Assembly: GCF_024460475.1 (NCBI RefSeq) | Contig: NZ_JANFYN010000038.1 | Location: forward strand, 1 to 23,363 | Reading direction: 5' to 3' | From: Holdemanella sp. MSK.7.32 | GTDB lineage: Bacteria > Bacillota_I > Bacilli_A > Erysipelotrichales > Erysipelotrichaceae | DNA: 23,363 nt | Part shown: one piece after another, positions 1 to 7,667 of the stretch | How positions within the stretch are numbered: the stretch's first letter is position 1 | Layout of the letters: the number at the start of each line of letters is the position of its first letter | Translations under genes and position numbers: made by a program | The notes under the pieces: generated by a model | Seen by the model: the letters and a program-made list of their open reading frames with translations, nothing else | What the model was told of the DNA's origin: nothing | Database searches by the model: none

Positions 1-51
1 AATTACTCGACACTTGTCGCAGATTGGTTTAACAGATGGTCTTACTTTCAT
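1..51 (-). CDS. rpmJ: 50S ribosomal protein bL36, 5' part only
   Basis: The first 17 codons lie in the window, and the gene runs off its left edge. The visible protein is MKVRPSVKPICDKCRVI, the canonical start of bL36, including the first two zinc ligands (C11 and C14). The ATG is at 51-49 and is preceded by a clean AGGAGG at 64-59 with a 7-nt spacer. bL36 binds 23S rRNA late in large-subunit assembly. It normally heads the rpmJ-rpsM-rpsK-rpoA-rplQ segment, which presumably continues to the left. infA, which usually lies just upstream of rpmJ, is not here. Confidence 0.93.
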   Translation of the reverse strand, partial: MKVRPSVKPICDKCRVI

Positions 52-120
52 CTTTCTTCCTCCTACGTAATGATTCACGTATTTTAATGGCCCTGCTAAA
101 ATGCGTATGTGTACATGCGG

Positions 121-126
121 ATTTTA
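121..126 (-). promoter_or_regulatory. Possible extended -10 promoter ahead of rpmJ
   Basis: On the minus strand the adk-rpmJ gap holds TGTTAAAAT, an extended -10 element (TAAAAT at 126-121 with TG one base upstream). No good -35 is visible 16-18 nt upstream. Such a promoter could give the rpmJ-rpsM-rpoA segment its own transcription after the adk hairpin. An 8-nt inverted pair, ATTCACGT (73-80) and ACGTGAAT (133-140), brackets the element. This is a weak call resting on the -10 alone. Confidence 0.3.
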
Positions 127-156
127 ACAGAAACGTGAATGTATAAATCGCAAGCA

Positions 157-187
157 AAGTTGCGCTTATATATTATAAGCGCAACTT
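157..187 (-). terminator. 14-bp perfect hairpin at the end of adk
   Basis: Positions 157-170 and 174-187 are perfect reverse complements (AAGTTGCGCTTATA) around a 3-nt loop. The stem begins inside the adk stop codon. On the minus-strand transcript the stem is followed by TGCTTGCGATTT, not a real U-run, so an intrinsic terminator is doubtful. A partial attenuator, or an RNA-processing or 3'-protecting hairpin between adk and rpmJ, is equally possible. Confidence 0.55.
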
Positions 188-836
188 ACTTGTTTTTCAA
201 GGCTTCTTTTAATTCTGGCCAAATTTCTTCCATAGATTTTGACGCATCAATTCTTGAAACCATATTTTTTTCTTCATAATATGCAATTACTGGTTCAGTA
301 TTCTTTGCATATTCATCTAAACGAACCTTTAAGCTTTCTTCGTTGTCATCTTTACGTTGTGTTAATTCACCACCGCAAACATCACATACACCTTCAACTT
401 TTGTTGGTTTTGAATAGATGTTGTAAATTTCTCCACAATTTTTACAAGTACGACGACCTGTAATACGACGAGTTAATTCGTCAAATGGAACATCCATATA
501 AACAATTTTTTCAACTGCTAAATCTGTTCCATTCGTCATTTCTTCAAAAGCTTTTGCCTGAGCCAAAGTTCTTGGATATCCATCTAATAAATATCCGTTC
601 TTTTTATCTTCCAAAGTGTTTAAGTAATCCTTAACCATTTTGTTTGTGATTTCATCAGGTACTAATAAACCTTTTTCAGAATATGCTTTTGCTTGTAGAC
701 CCAATTCAGTTCCACCAGCAATATTTGCACGGAAAATATCTCCTGTAGAAATATGATTCAAATTGAATTCTTCTTTGATCTTAGTAGAGAATGTTCCCTT
801 ACCAGAACCAGGAGCTCCCATAATAAATATATTCAT
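186..836 (-). CDS. adk: Adenylate kinase, zinc-binding long form
   Basis: Interconverts ATP + AMP and 2 ADP in the cytoplasm. The 216-residue protein is typical of the long bacterial form. The P-loop GAPGSGKGT is at 7-15, the AMP-site segment STGDIFR at 30-36 and DGYPRT at 85-90. The LID carries four zinc cysteines (C131, C134, C151, C154), the Gram-positive arrangement. The start is preceded by AGGAG and lies 19 nt after the secY stop, so it is co-transcribed with the spc genes. In Bacillus the next genes would be map and infA. Here a 134-nt gap with a hairpin leads straight to rpmJ. Confidence 0.98.
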   Translation of the reverse strand: MNIFIMGAPGSGKGTFSTKIKEEFNLNHISTGDIFRANIAGGTELGLQAKAYSEKGLLVPDEITNKMVKDYLNTLEDKKNGYLLDGYPRTLAQAKAFEEMTNGTDLAVEKIVYMDVPFDELTRRITGRRTCKNCGEIYNIYSKPTKVEGVCDVCGGELTQRKDDNEESLKVRLDEYAKNTEPVIAYYEEKNMVSRIDASKSMEEIWPELKEALKNK

Positions 837-855
837 ATCTATTCTCCTGAAGATC

Positions 856-2151
856 TTAGTCTTCGTAATATTTCTTGTAAGATTTTTGAGTAATCAATCC
901 TTGTACTTGACGTACTGTTTCAATAGCAACACCAACAACGATAATCATTCCTGTTCCACCCAAAGCCATTGAGCTTGGAAGATCAGGCCAAATTAATGGC
1001 ATGACATGTGGCATAACAGCAATAAATGCTAAAGCAACAGATCCTAATACTGTAATTCTTGATAAAACACGGTTAATATAGTCTTTTGTTTCCGAACCTG
1101 GTCGAACACTAGGAATATATGATCCGGATTTACCCAAGTTTTCAGCAACTTTTTCTGGATTAATTTGCATCTTCGTATAGAAGAATGTAAAGAATAAAAT
1201 CAATAATACATAAATTACAAGTGAATACCATGTTTGCAATCCTAACCATTTTTGCATTTCTTTAATGAAATCATTTGATGGAAAGAATGAAGCAATTTGA
1301 ATTGGTGCCATCATCAATGAACTAGCAAAGATGACTGGAATAACACTTGCTGAATTGACTTTCAATGGCAAGTAGTTTGCTTCACTTGGTTTGCTCAATG
1401 AAATTGAACTTGACGTATATTGAATTGGAATTCTTCTTTCCGCTGTATTAATCAACGTAACAAAGATAATAATTAATAAGTATATTAATATATACGCAGC
1501 AAATAACCAAGCCCCATAGGAAGGCGCAGACTCACCTGAAATTAAGCTTGACCATGCATTAGAGAATTGTTGCGGCATACGCCCAACAATACCAGCCATA
1601 ATTACCATGGAAATACCATTTCCGATACCTTTCATGGAAATTTGGTCTCCAATCCACACTAAAAACATGCTTCCTGCTGCAAATATTGTTGCAATATATA
1701 AAATCTTACTGATTGTAACACCGCCGACAATCAAACCTGTATATGCTTTTGAGAAACCATATACCAATGAGAATGATTGCACAAAGGCAAACACGACCGC
1801 AAGATATCTTGTGTACTTGTCTAATGTTTTACGACCATTAGCCCCTGCTTTACTCAACTCTGTTAAGTGAGGAATAACGTCCATACTTAATAACTGAATA
1901 ATGATAGAAGCTGTGATATAGGGAGTAACTCCTAAAGCGAAGACAGAGAACTGTTCAAGTCCTCCACCTCCTAATAGATTTAACATTGCGAACAATGAGT
2001 TTTCCCCAAGACCATTTACTAAATCTGTTGTATTTACATCAGGTACAGTAATGGCTGATCCCAAACGATAGACAAGAAAGGCAAATAGGGTGAATAGAAT
2101 CCTATTGCGGATATCCTTATTCGTCCACATTGCCTTTATCTTGCCTGCCAT
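856..2151 (-). CDS. secY: Preprotein translocase subunit SecY
   Basis: Pore subunit of the SecYEG translocon in the plasma membrane, passing unfolded preproteins driven by SecA or the ribosome. The 431-residue length is usual for Firmicutes SecY, and the alternating hydrophobic blocks fit ten membrane spans. Recognisable segments include the N-terminal RNRILFTLFAFLVYRLG and the periplasmic plug region after it, NTAERRIPIQY in the large cytoplasmic loop, and GSYIPSVRPG before the last helices. The ATG starts 1 nt after the rplO stop, and its AGAGG site lies inside the end of rplO, which implies translational coupling. Confidence 0.98.
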   Translation of the reverse strand: MAGKIKAMWTNKDIRNRILFTLFAFLVYRLGSAITVPDVNTTDLVNGLGENSLFAMLNLLGGGGLEQFSVFALGVTPYITASIIIQLLSMDVIPHLTELSKAGANGRKTLDKYTRYLAVVFAFVQSFSLVYGFSKAYTGLIVGGVTISKILYIATIFAAGSMFLVWIGDQISMKGIGNGISMVIMAGIVGRMPQQFSNAWSSLISGESAPSYGAWLFAAYILIYLLIIIFVTLINTAERRIPIQYTSSSISLSKPSEANYLPLKVNSASVIPVIFASSLMMAPIQIASFFPSNDFIKEMQKWLGLQTWYSLVIYVLLILFFTFFYTKMQINPEKVAENLGKSGSYIPSVRPGSETKDYINRVLSRITVLGSVALAFIAVMPHVMPLIWPDLPSSMALGGTGMIIVVGVAIETVRQVQGLITQKSYKKYYED

Positions 2152-2152
2152 A

Positions 2153-2590
2153 TTATAGAACCTCTACTTTTCCGCCTGCTTTTTCAATTGCTTCTTTAGC
2201 TGACTTAGAGAATTTAACTGCTTCAACAGTTAATTTTTTAGTTAACTCACCGTTACCTAAAACTTTAAGTCCAGAAAGTTCTTTATTAATAATACCAGCT
2301 TCAATTAAAGCTGCTGCATTAACAGTTGCTCCATCTTCAAAACGATTTAATGTTTCAACGTTAACGATAGCATATTCTTTACGATTGAAGTTAGTGAATC
2401 CACGTTTTGGTAAACGTCTTGCTAATGGTGTTTGACCACCTTCAAAACCTAAGCGAACTCCTCCACCTGATCTTGATTTTTGACCTTTTTGTCCACGACC
2501 GCTAGTTTTTCCGTTTCCGCTTCCAGGTCCACGACCAACACGGTTACGTTCTGTGCGAGTTTCGGCTAAATTCATTGTATGTAATTTCAT
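2153..2590 (-). CDS. rplO: 50S ribosomal protein uL15
   Basis: Large-subunit assembly protein that threads a long basic N-terminal arm into 23S rRNA. The arm is seen at residues 8-45 as a Gly/Arg/Lys-rich run (VGRGPGSGNGKTSGRGQKG). The globular C-terminal half ends GGKVEVL, as in the family. Its 145 residues match B. subtilis L15. It follows rpsE after only 15 nt. In Bacillus rpmD (L30) sits in that place, and the gap is too short to hold it. Confidence 0.98.
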   Translation of the reverse strand: MKLHTMNLAETRTERNRVGRGPGSGNGKTSGRGQKGQKSRSGGGVRLGFEGGQTPLARRLPKRGFTNFNRKEYAIVNVETLNRFEDGATVNAAALIEAGIINKELSGLKVLGNGELTKKLTVEAVKFSKSAKEAIEKAGGKVEVL

Positions 2591-2605
2591 CTGATTTACC
2601 TCCTA

Positions 2606-3115
2606 TTACCCGCGAATTTCTTCTGGCTTCTTACCACGAAGCGCAGCAACGCTTTCTACAGTTCTTAAGTTCTGTAATGCATCAACTGTTGCACGAACGA
2701 CGTTGATTTTTGTACGTGATCCTAAACATTTAGTTAAGATATCAGAGATACCTGCAAGTTCAAGGATTGCACGAGTTGCACCACCAGCGATAACACCAGT
2801 ACCTTCGATAGCTGGACGCATGTATACAGATCCTGCACCATATCTACCAGTGATTTCGTGAGGGATTGTAGTACCGATTACTGGTACTGTGAAGATGTTT
2901 TTCTTAGCATCTTCAACGGCTTTTTTGATTGCATCAGGAACTTCGTTAGCTTTTCCTGTACCAATACCTACACGGCCTTTACGATCTCCAACTACAACTA
3001 ATGCAGCAAAACGGAAACGACGTCCACCTTTAACTACCTTAGTTACACGGTTGATTGAGATTACTTGTTCTTCAAATTCTTTTTGGTCTCTTTTTGGTTT
3101 TCTATCCATTGCCAT
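2606..3115 (-). CDS. rpsE: 30S ribosomal protein uS5
   Basis: Small-subunit protein at the mRNA entry side, involved in decoding fidelity. Its N-terminal domain binds RNA, with the hallmark GRVGIGTGKANEVPDAIKKA near 48-67, and the C-terminal half holds the conserved TGVIAGG..RAILELAG stretch. Its 169 residues are normal. The first ATG is the right start, since GGAGG sits 7 nt upstream; the second ATG two codons later is spaced less well. It lies 11 nt after rplR. Confidence 0.98.
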   Translation of the reverse strand: MAMDRKPKRDQKEFEEQVISINRVTKVVKGGRRFRFAALVVVGDRKGRVGIGTGKANEVPDAIKKAVEDAKKNIFTVPVIGTTIPHEITGRYGAGSVYMRPAIEGTGVIAGGATRAILELAGISDILTKCLGSRTKINVVRATVDALQNLRTVESVAALRGKKPEEIRG

Positions 3116-3126
3116 TGTGCGACCTC

Positions 3127-3483
3127 CTAAAATTCCAAGCCAGCTTCACGAGCTGCTTCTGCCAAAGCTTGTACACGACCAGTGTAAACATATCCGCCAC
3201 GGTCAAATACAACCTCTTTAATATTCTTTTCTAGTGCGCGCTTAGCAATTTCAGTTCCTACCAAACGAGCTGCTTCCACGTTTCCACCATTTTCTAATTT
3301 CATGTCAACACTTGAAGCACTGACCAATGTGTTTTGGTTAACATCATCAATGATTTGAACATGGATGTGTGCGTTACTTCTGAATACGCATAAACGTGGG
3401 CATTCTGGAGTTCCGCTAATTTTTGTACGTACACGTTTGTGACGACGTACACGAGTTTCATTACGTGATACTTTAGTAAACAT
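3127..3483 (-). CDS. rplR: 50S ribosomal protein uL18
   Basis: 5S rRNA-binding protein of the central protuberance, working with uL5. The 118-residue protein has the basic N-terminus (RRHKRVRTKISGTPECPRL), the VFRSN strand and the C-terminal FDRGGYVYTGRVQALAEAARE block used for 5S rRNA contact. The start follows AAAGGAG. A 116-codon open frame overlaps its N-terminus from the rplF region, but it is a shadow without family resemblance. Confidence 0.98.
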   Translation of the reverse strand: MFTKVSRNETRVRRHKRVRTKISGTPECPRLCVFRSNAHIHVQIIDDVNQNTLVSASSVDMKLENGGNVEAARLVGTEIAKRALEKNIKEVVFDRGGYVYTGRVQALAEAAREAGLEF

Positions 3484-3504
3484 TTTTGATCTCCTTTCCC
3501 ACTA

Positions 3505-4050
3505 CTATTTCTTACCTGCTGTTTTACCTTCCTTACGACGGATGATTTCACCAACATAGCGAATACCTTTTCCTTTGTAAGGTTCTGGTCTACGAACAGC
3601 ACGAACATTTGCTGCAAATTCTCCAACTTCTTGTTTATCGATACCTGCAACTTTGATAGTTGTAGCAGTTGGACAAGTTACTTCTAAGCCTTCTTTAACT
3701 GGCATCTCAACTTGGTGAGAATATCCAACGTTTAAAGTTAATACGTTTCCTTTCATTGCTGTACGGAATCCGATACCAACTAATTCTAATTCTTTAGTGA
3801 ATCCTTCAGATACACCAACTACCATGTTGTGTAACAAAGCACGAGTTGTTCCGTGTAATTGTTTTGTGTGTTTTTCGTCATTTGGACGTTTTACAGTGAC
3901 AACATTATCTTCTACGTGGATTTCCATCAAAGAAGAGAATGTACGTGTTAAAGAACCCTTAGGTCCTTTAACAGTCACCTCATTCCCAGCAGCTACTTCA
4001 ACGGTAACTCCTGCAGGAACGGTAATCAGTTTATTCCCGATACGTGACAT
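3505..4050 (-). CDS. rplF: 50S ribosomal protein uL6
   Basis: Large-subunit protein near the sarcin-ricin loop and factor-binding site. Its two similar RNA-binding domains are visible: MSRIGNKLITVPAGVTV opens the first, and the C-terminal domain ends with YKGKGIRYVGEIIRRKEGK, the conserved rRNA-contact tail. Its 181 residues are usual. The start has AGGAGG 10 nt upstream within the alternating AT stretch (4066-4075) that separates it from rpsH. Confidence 0.98.
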   Translation of the reverse strand: MSRIGNKLITVPAGVTVEVAAGNEVTVKGPKGSLTRTFSSLMEIHVEDNVVTVKRPNDEKHTKQLHGTTRALLHNMVVGVSEGFTKELELVGIGFRTAMKGNVLTLNVGYSHQVEMPVKEGLEVTCPTATTIKVAGIDKQEVGEFAANVRAVRRPEPYKGKGIRYVGEIIRRKEGKTAGKK

Positions 4051-4075
4051 TACGTTTTATCCTCCTATATATATA

Positions 4076-4471
4076 TTACCAAACGTAAGCAATAACTTCT
4101 CCACCTAAGTGGTTCTTTCTTGCTTCTTTGTCAGTCATCATTCCATTGCTTGTAGAAATGATTGCGATACCTAATCCGTTTAATACGCTAGGTAAGTTTT
4201 CAACTTTAGCGTAAACACGAAGACCAGGTTTAGAAATACGACGTAAACCGCTGATAACTTTTTCATTGTTAGGTCCGTATTTCAATTCAATGTTCAAAGT
4301 TTTCTTAACATCGCCTTCAACGTTGAAGTCTACGATGAAACCTTCGTTTTTCAAAATTTGAGCAATTGCTTTCTTTTCATTGCTCGCTGGCATACTGACA
4401 GAGGCATGCTTTTGTTGCAAAGCATTGCGGATTCTAGTCAGCATATCCGCAATAGGATCAGTCATAATCAT
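4076..4471 (-). CDS. rpsH: 30S ribosomal protein uS8
   Basis: Primary 16S rRNA-binding protein of the central platform and, in E. coli, the translational repressor of the spc operon. The open frame reaches a TTG at 4477, but the AAGGAGGT at 4481-4488 is only 3 nt from that codon. It lies 9 nt from the ATG at 4471, so that ATG is chosen, giving 131 residues that begin MIMTDPIADML. The conserved C-terminal block STSNGMMTDKEARKN...GGEVIAYVW is intact. The ribosome binding site is fused to the rpsN stop codon (TAAGGAGGT). Confidence 0.97.
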   Translation of the reverse strand: MIMTDPIADMLTRIRNALQQKHASVSMPASNEKKAIAQILKNEGFIVDFNVEGDVKKTLNIELKYGPNNEKVISGLRRISKPGLRVYAKVENLPSVLNGLGIAIISTSNGMMTDKEARKNHLGGEVIAYVW

Positions 4472-4486
4472 ATGCAATATACCTCC

Positions 4487-4672
4487 TTACCAACTAGCCT
4501 TTTTAACTCCAGGAATTTGACCTTTGTAAGCCAATTCACGGAAGCAAATACGACATAATTTGTACTTTCTTAATACAGAGTGTGGACGACCACAACGTTC
4601 ACAACGAGTGTACTCACGAACTTTAAATTTTTGAGGACGCTGTTGTTTGTTAATCATTGATTTCTTTGCCAT
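4487..4672 (-). CDS. rpsN: 30S ribosomal protein uS14, zinc-binding short type
   Basis: Small-subunit head protein. The 61-residue length and the CERC...CRIC cysteine pairs (C24, C27, C40, C43) identify the zinc (C+) paralogue rather than the longer zinc-free form. It ends with the canonical GQIPGVKKASW. The S14 gene placed in spc operons of Gram-positives is usually this type. The stop codon is shared with the ribosome binding site of rpsH. Confidence 0.98.
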   Translation of the reverse strand: MAKKSMINKQQRPQKFKVREYTRCERCGRPHSVLRKYKLCRICFRELAYKGQIPGVKKASW

Positions 4673-4685
4673 TTAAAAGCTCCTC

Positions 4686-5225
4686 CTACTTTTTGAAAGG
4701 CATACCCATTTGAGTTAATAATGCCTTTGCTTCTTCGTTTGTTTTCGCTGATGTAACGATTACGATGTCCATACCACGAGTACGGTCTACTTTATCGAAA
4801 TCAATTTCAGGGAAAATGATTTGTTCTTTAATACCTAATGTATAGTTTCCACGACCATCGAAACTAGTATCGCTAACTCCACGGAAGTCACGTACACGAG
4901 GTAATGAAATGTTGAATAACTTATCTAAGAATTCATACATTTTTTCTTTACGTAAAGTAACTTTACATCCAATTGGCATACCTTCACGCAATTTGAAGTT
5001 CGCAATTGATTTTTTAGCTTTTGTTACAACTGGAGCTTGACCAGTGATAGCTGTCAATTCTTCAACAGCTTCGTCTAATAATTTAGCGTTAGTGATAGCA
5101 TCACCTACACCAATATTAATAACTACTTTTTCAACGTGAGGTACTTCCATGACAGATTTGTATTCGAAATCTTTCATCATTTGAGGGACAACTACGTTTT
5201 TATATTTTTCTTGTAAACGATTCAT
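4686..5225 (-). CDS. rplE: 50S ribosomal protein uL5
   Basis: Binds 5S rRNA in the central protuberance and contacts P-site tRNA. Its 179 residues match Firmicutes L5. Landmarks are MNRLQEKY at the start, NFKLREGMPIGCKVTLR in the middle, and the conserved LPRVRDFRGVS, NYTLGIKEQIIFPEI and GMDIVIVTSAKTNEEA blocks. GGAGG precedes the ATG, and the gene lies 11 nt downstream of rplX. Confidence 0.98.
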   Translation of the reverse strand: MNRLQEKYKNVVVPQMMKDFEYKSVMEVPHVEKVVINIGVGDAITNAKLLDEAVEELTAITGQAPVVTKAKKSIANFKLREGMPIGCKVTLRKEKMYEFLDKLFNISLPRVRDFRGVSDTSFDGRGNYTLGIKEQIIFPEIDFDKVDRTRGMDIVIVTSAKTNEEAKALLTQMGMPFKK

Positions 5226-5236
5226 CTTCTACCCTC

Positions 5237-5557
5237 CTACTTCACTTCGTTACCGCTCTTCTTGAAGACGCGTGTTTTTACATTTTTACCATCTACAACT
5301 TCAACTTTTGTTGTAATACGGCTAGCAACTTTTGCTTTTTCATCATAAAGCATTACATTTGAAACGTGAATTTTAGCTTCTTTTTCAATGATTCCACCAT
5401 CTGGATTTGCTTGAGTTGGTTTCAAGTGTTTTTTAACCATGTTAACACCTTCAACGATAACTCTGTCTTCCTTAGGGAATACAGCTTTTACTTCACCGAT
5501 TGTGCCTTTGTAAGCACCTGTAATAACTTTTACTTTATCACCTTTTTTAATTCTCAC
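5237..5557 (-). CDS. rplX: 50S ribosomal protein uL24, GTG start
   Basis: Assembly-initiator protein near the peptide exit tunnel. The N-terminal KOW motif is clear (KGDKVKVITGAYKGTIGEV, residues 4-22), followed by the family's VEGVNMVKKHLKP and a C-terminal RVFKKSGNEVK. It is 106 residues long. The start codon is GTG, with AGGAGGTG 7 nt upstream and no in-frame ATG nearby, so the call is firm. GTG is unusual among the core ribosomal genes here. Confidence 0.97.
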   Translation of the reverse strand: MRIKKGDKVKVITGAYKGTIGEVKAVFPKEDRVIVEGVNMVKKHLKPTQANPDGGIIEKEAKIHVSNVMLYDEKAKVASRITTKVEVVDGKNVKTRVFKKSGNEVK

Positions 5558-5570
5558 TTAGACACACCTC

Positions 5571-5939
5571 CTATAATACTTCTGGCGCAAGAGATACGAT
5601 CTTCATGAAGTCTTTGTCACGTAATTCACGAGCAACTGGACCGAAGATACGAGTTCCCTTTGGCGTCTTGTCATCTTTAATGATTACACATGCGTTATCA
5701 TCAAATTTGATGTAAGTTCCGTTTTCACGACGAACACCACGACGTGTACGTACGATTACGGCTTTAACTACATCACCTTTTTTTACGGATCCACCAGGAG
5801 TAGCCTGTTTAACAGCACATACAACGACATCACCGATGTTTGCAAATTTTCTTACGCTACCACCTAAACAACGGATAACTAAAACTTCTTTAGCTCCAGT
5901 GTTGTCAGCAACGCGCATACGACTTTCGTTTTGAATCAT
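5571..5939 (-). CDS. rplN: 50S ribosomal protein uL14
   Basis: Interface protein that forms an intersubunit bridge and is the docking site for the silencing factor RsfS. It is a canonical 122 residues from MIQNESRMRVADNTGAKEV to MKIVSLAPEVL, with GTRIFGPVARELR conserved. It begins the spc half of the cluster. No promoter or terminator is apparent between rpsQ and rplN (18 nt), so the S10 and spc parts look like one transcription unit. Confidence 0.98.
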   Translation of the reverse strand: MIQNESRMRVADNTGAKEVLVIRCLGGSVRKFANIGDVVVCAVKQATPGGSVKKGDVVKAVIVRTRRGVRRENGTYIKFDDNACVIIKDDKTPKGTRIFGPVARELRDKDFMKIVSLAPEVL

Positions 5940-5957
5940 TGCTTTCTCCTCCTAGTA

Positions 5958-6215
5958 TTAACCACGAGCCTTTTCAACGATTTCAACTAAACGGAAACGT
6001 TTTGTAGCAGATAATGGACGAGTTTCCATAATTACTACTTTATCTCCGATACGTGCTTCGTTGTTTTCATCGTGAGCTTTAAATTTCTTAGAATATTTAA
6101 CACGTTTACCATATAATGGGTGTGTTTTTTTAGTTTCTACCATAACTGTGATAGTTTTGTCCATTTTATCAGACACAACTGTACCACGGTATACTTTACG
6201 AGCGTTTCTTTCCAT
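5958..6215 (-). CDS. rpsQ: 30S ribosomal protein uS17
   Basis: Primary 16S rRNA-binding protein with an OB fold. The open frame extends upstream to 6251, overlapping rpmC, but the family begins MERNARKVYRGTVVSDKMDKT. The ATG at 6215 encodes that methionine and has AGGGAGGA about 6 nt upstream, so the longer version is rejected. The resulting 85 residues agree with B. subtilis S17. KTHPLYGKR and the C-terminal RPLSATKRFRLVEI are conserved. Confidence 0.97.
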   Translation of the reverse strand: MERNARKVYRGTVVSDKMDKTITVMVETKKTHPLYGKRVKYSKKFKAHDENNEARIGDKVVIMETRPLSATKRFRLVEIVEKARG

Positions 6216-6228
6216 AGATACGTCCTCC

Positions 6229-6429
6229 CTACTCTTGGCCAGCGTTTTCACGCTCTGTCAATACAGTTTTAATACGAGCAATTGTTTTCTTAACAGTTTT
6301 TAAACGAGCTGTATTTTCTAACTGTCCTGTGGCTTGCTGGAAACGAAGGTTAAAAAGTTCATCTTTAAGCGTATCGATTTCCTGAAGAAGCTCTTCATTT
6401 GTTTTTTCGCGGATTTCTTTAGCTAACAT
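6229..6429 (-). CDS. rpmC: 50S ribosomal protein uL29
   Basis: Small helical hairpin protein at the exit tunnel rim, part of the docking site for SRP and trigger factor. It has 66 residues with the typical LREKT-like start (KEIREKTNEELLQEI), LKDELFNLRFQQATGQL and an ARIKTVLTER helix. Its ATG overlaps the rplP stop (TAATG), and the AAGGAG site lies inside rplP. Confidence 0.97.
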   Translation of the reverse strand: MLAKEIREKTNEELLQEIDTLKDELFNLRFQQATGQLENTARLKTVKKTIARIKTVLTERENAGQE

Positions 6430-6845
6430 TACTTCACTTCTCCTTTTCTAGCAAAACGAGTCTTAACTGGTAATTTGTGAGCAGCAAGACGTAAAGCTTC
6501 ACGAGCTACTTCTTCACTTACTCCACCAACTTCGAACATTACACGTCCTGGTTGAACTACTGCTACCCATCCTTCAGGAGCACCTTTACCAGAACCCATA
6601 CGAACCTCTAGAGGTTTTTTAGTACGTGCCATGTGAGGGAAAATACGAATCCAAACATTTCCTCCACGTTTCATATAACGTGTCATAGCAATACGGGCTG
6701 CTTCAATTTGACGGTTACTTACATAGTTTCCTGATTCAGCAACCAATCCATATTCACCAAAGTCAATAGTACGACCTGCTTTTGAACGACCTTCGTAGCT
6801 CAAACGGTGAGGACGACGATACTTTGTACGTTTAGGCATTAACAT
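6429..6845 (-). CDS. rplP: 50S ribosomal protein uL16
   Basis: Late-assembly protein needed for A-site tRNA accommodation. It has 138 residues starting MLMPKRTKYRRPHR, with MTRYMKRGGNVWIRIFPH and MGSGKGAPEGWVAVVQPG conserved. The region between PHR and GLVAESG is diverged from the usual Gly-rich form, but no frame problem is seen. It overlaps rpsC by one nucleotide upstream and rpmC by one downstream, suggesting tight coupling. Confidence 0.97.
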   Translation of the reverse strand: MLMPKRTKYRRPHRLSYEGRSKAGRTIDFGEYGLVAESGNYVSNRQIEAARIAMTRYMKRGGNVWIRIFPHMARTKKPLEVRMGSGKGAPEGWVAVVQPGRVMFEVGGVSEEVAREALRLAAHKLPVKTRFARKGEVK

Positions 6846-7657
6846 TATTCGTTACCTCCTTTTTCTGCAGGTGCTGCAGCTTTAGCAGCATCTTTAGGGG
6901 CACGGTTTGAACGAGCATCTGGACGACGACGTCCTTTTCCTTTACGCATTGGGCGTTGTTTTGGAGCTTCTGGTTCTTTAACCATTTCACCAGGTAATAC
7001 TTCACCACGGCAGATCCAAACTTTTACACCTAAACGACCATATTGAGTCGCTGCTTCTTCCCAAGCATAGTCAATATCACTACGAAGTGTATGTAAAGGA
7101 ACAACTCCTTCTGAATATCCTTCAGTACGTGCCATATCAGCTCCACCAAGACGTCCAGATACAGCAGTTTTGATACCTTTTGCACCAGCACGCATAGTGT
7201 TTTGAATAGCTTTTTTCTGAGTTGCACGGAAAGATTTACGTCCTTCCAATTCGTTAGCAATCCAACGAGCTACTAAACGAGCATCTAAGTTAGGATTAGC
7301 AACTTCTACAACGTTAATTTGTACGTTCTTTGCAGAAGCGATTTTTGAAACTTGTTTTTTCAATCCTTCGATTGATTTTCCATCTTGACCGATTACTACA
7401 CCAGGGTGAGCAGTACGGATGATAACTGTCATACGACCCTTAGTACGTTCGATTTCGATACGAGAGATTTGAGGGTCTGCCTTACGTTTGTCGACAGCTT
7501 CGTTTGATAATTTAGCGTAGTATGCTTCAACCAATTCACGAATCTTAACATCTTCCATTAATAATGTTCCAAATTCTTTATCGTCAGCGTACCATCTTGA
7601 TTGCCAGTCACGAATGACTCCGACACGCATTCCAATTGGACTTACTTTCTGTCCCAT
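6845..7657 (-). CDS. rpsC: 30S ribosomal protein uS3 with long basic tail
   Basis: Small-subunit head protein forming part of the mRNA entry channel and helicase. The type II KH domain with the GQDGKS loop is near residues 84-90, and the C-terminal domain GRLGGADMARTEGYSEG...PLHTLRSDIDYA is intact. The protein is 270 residues. After the usual end at GEVLPGE (about 222) it continues for some 48 residues rich in Lys, Arg, Pro and Ala, presumably disordered and RNA-facing. Its AGGAGGT overlaps the rplV TAG stop. Confidence 0.97.
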   Translation of the reverse strand: MGQKVSPIGMRVGVIRDWQSRWYADDKEFGTLLMEDVKIRELVEAYYAKLSNEAVDKRKADPQISRIEIERTKGRMTVIIRTAHPGVVIGQDGKSIEGLKKQVSKIASAKNVQINVVEVANPNLDARLVARWIANELEGRKSFRATQKKAIQNTMRAGAKGIKTAVSGRLGGADMARTEGYSEGVVPLHTLRSDIDYAWEEAATQYGRLGVKVWICRGEVLPGEMVKEPEAPKQRPMRKGKGRRRPDARSNRAPKDAAKAAAPAEKGGNE

Positions 7658-7667
7658 AGCTTACCTC

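Noticed and set aside
3300..3650. A 116-codon minus-strand frame across the rplR-rplF boundary
   Set aside because: It overlaps two well-supported ribosomal genes in another frame, lacks a binding site and resembles no protein family.
6216..6251. Longer rpsQ start overlapping rpmC
   Set aside because: The extra 12 residues are not part of uS17, and the strong AGGGAGGA points to the ATG at 6215.
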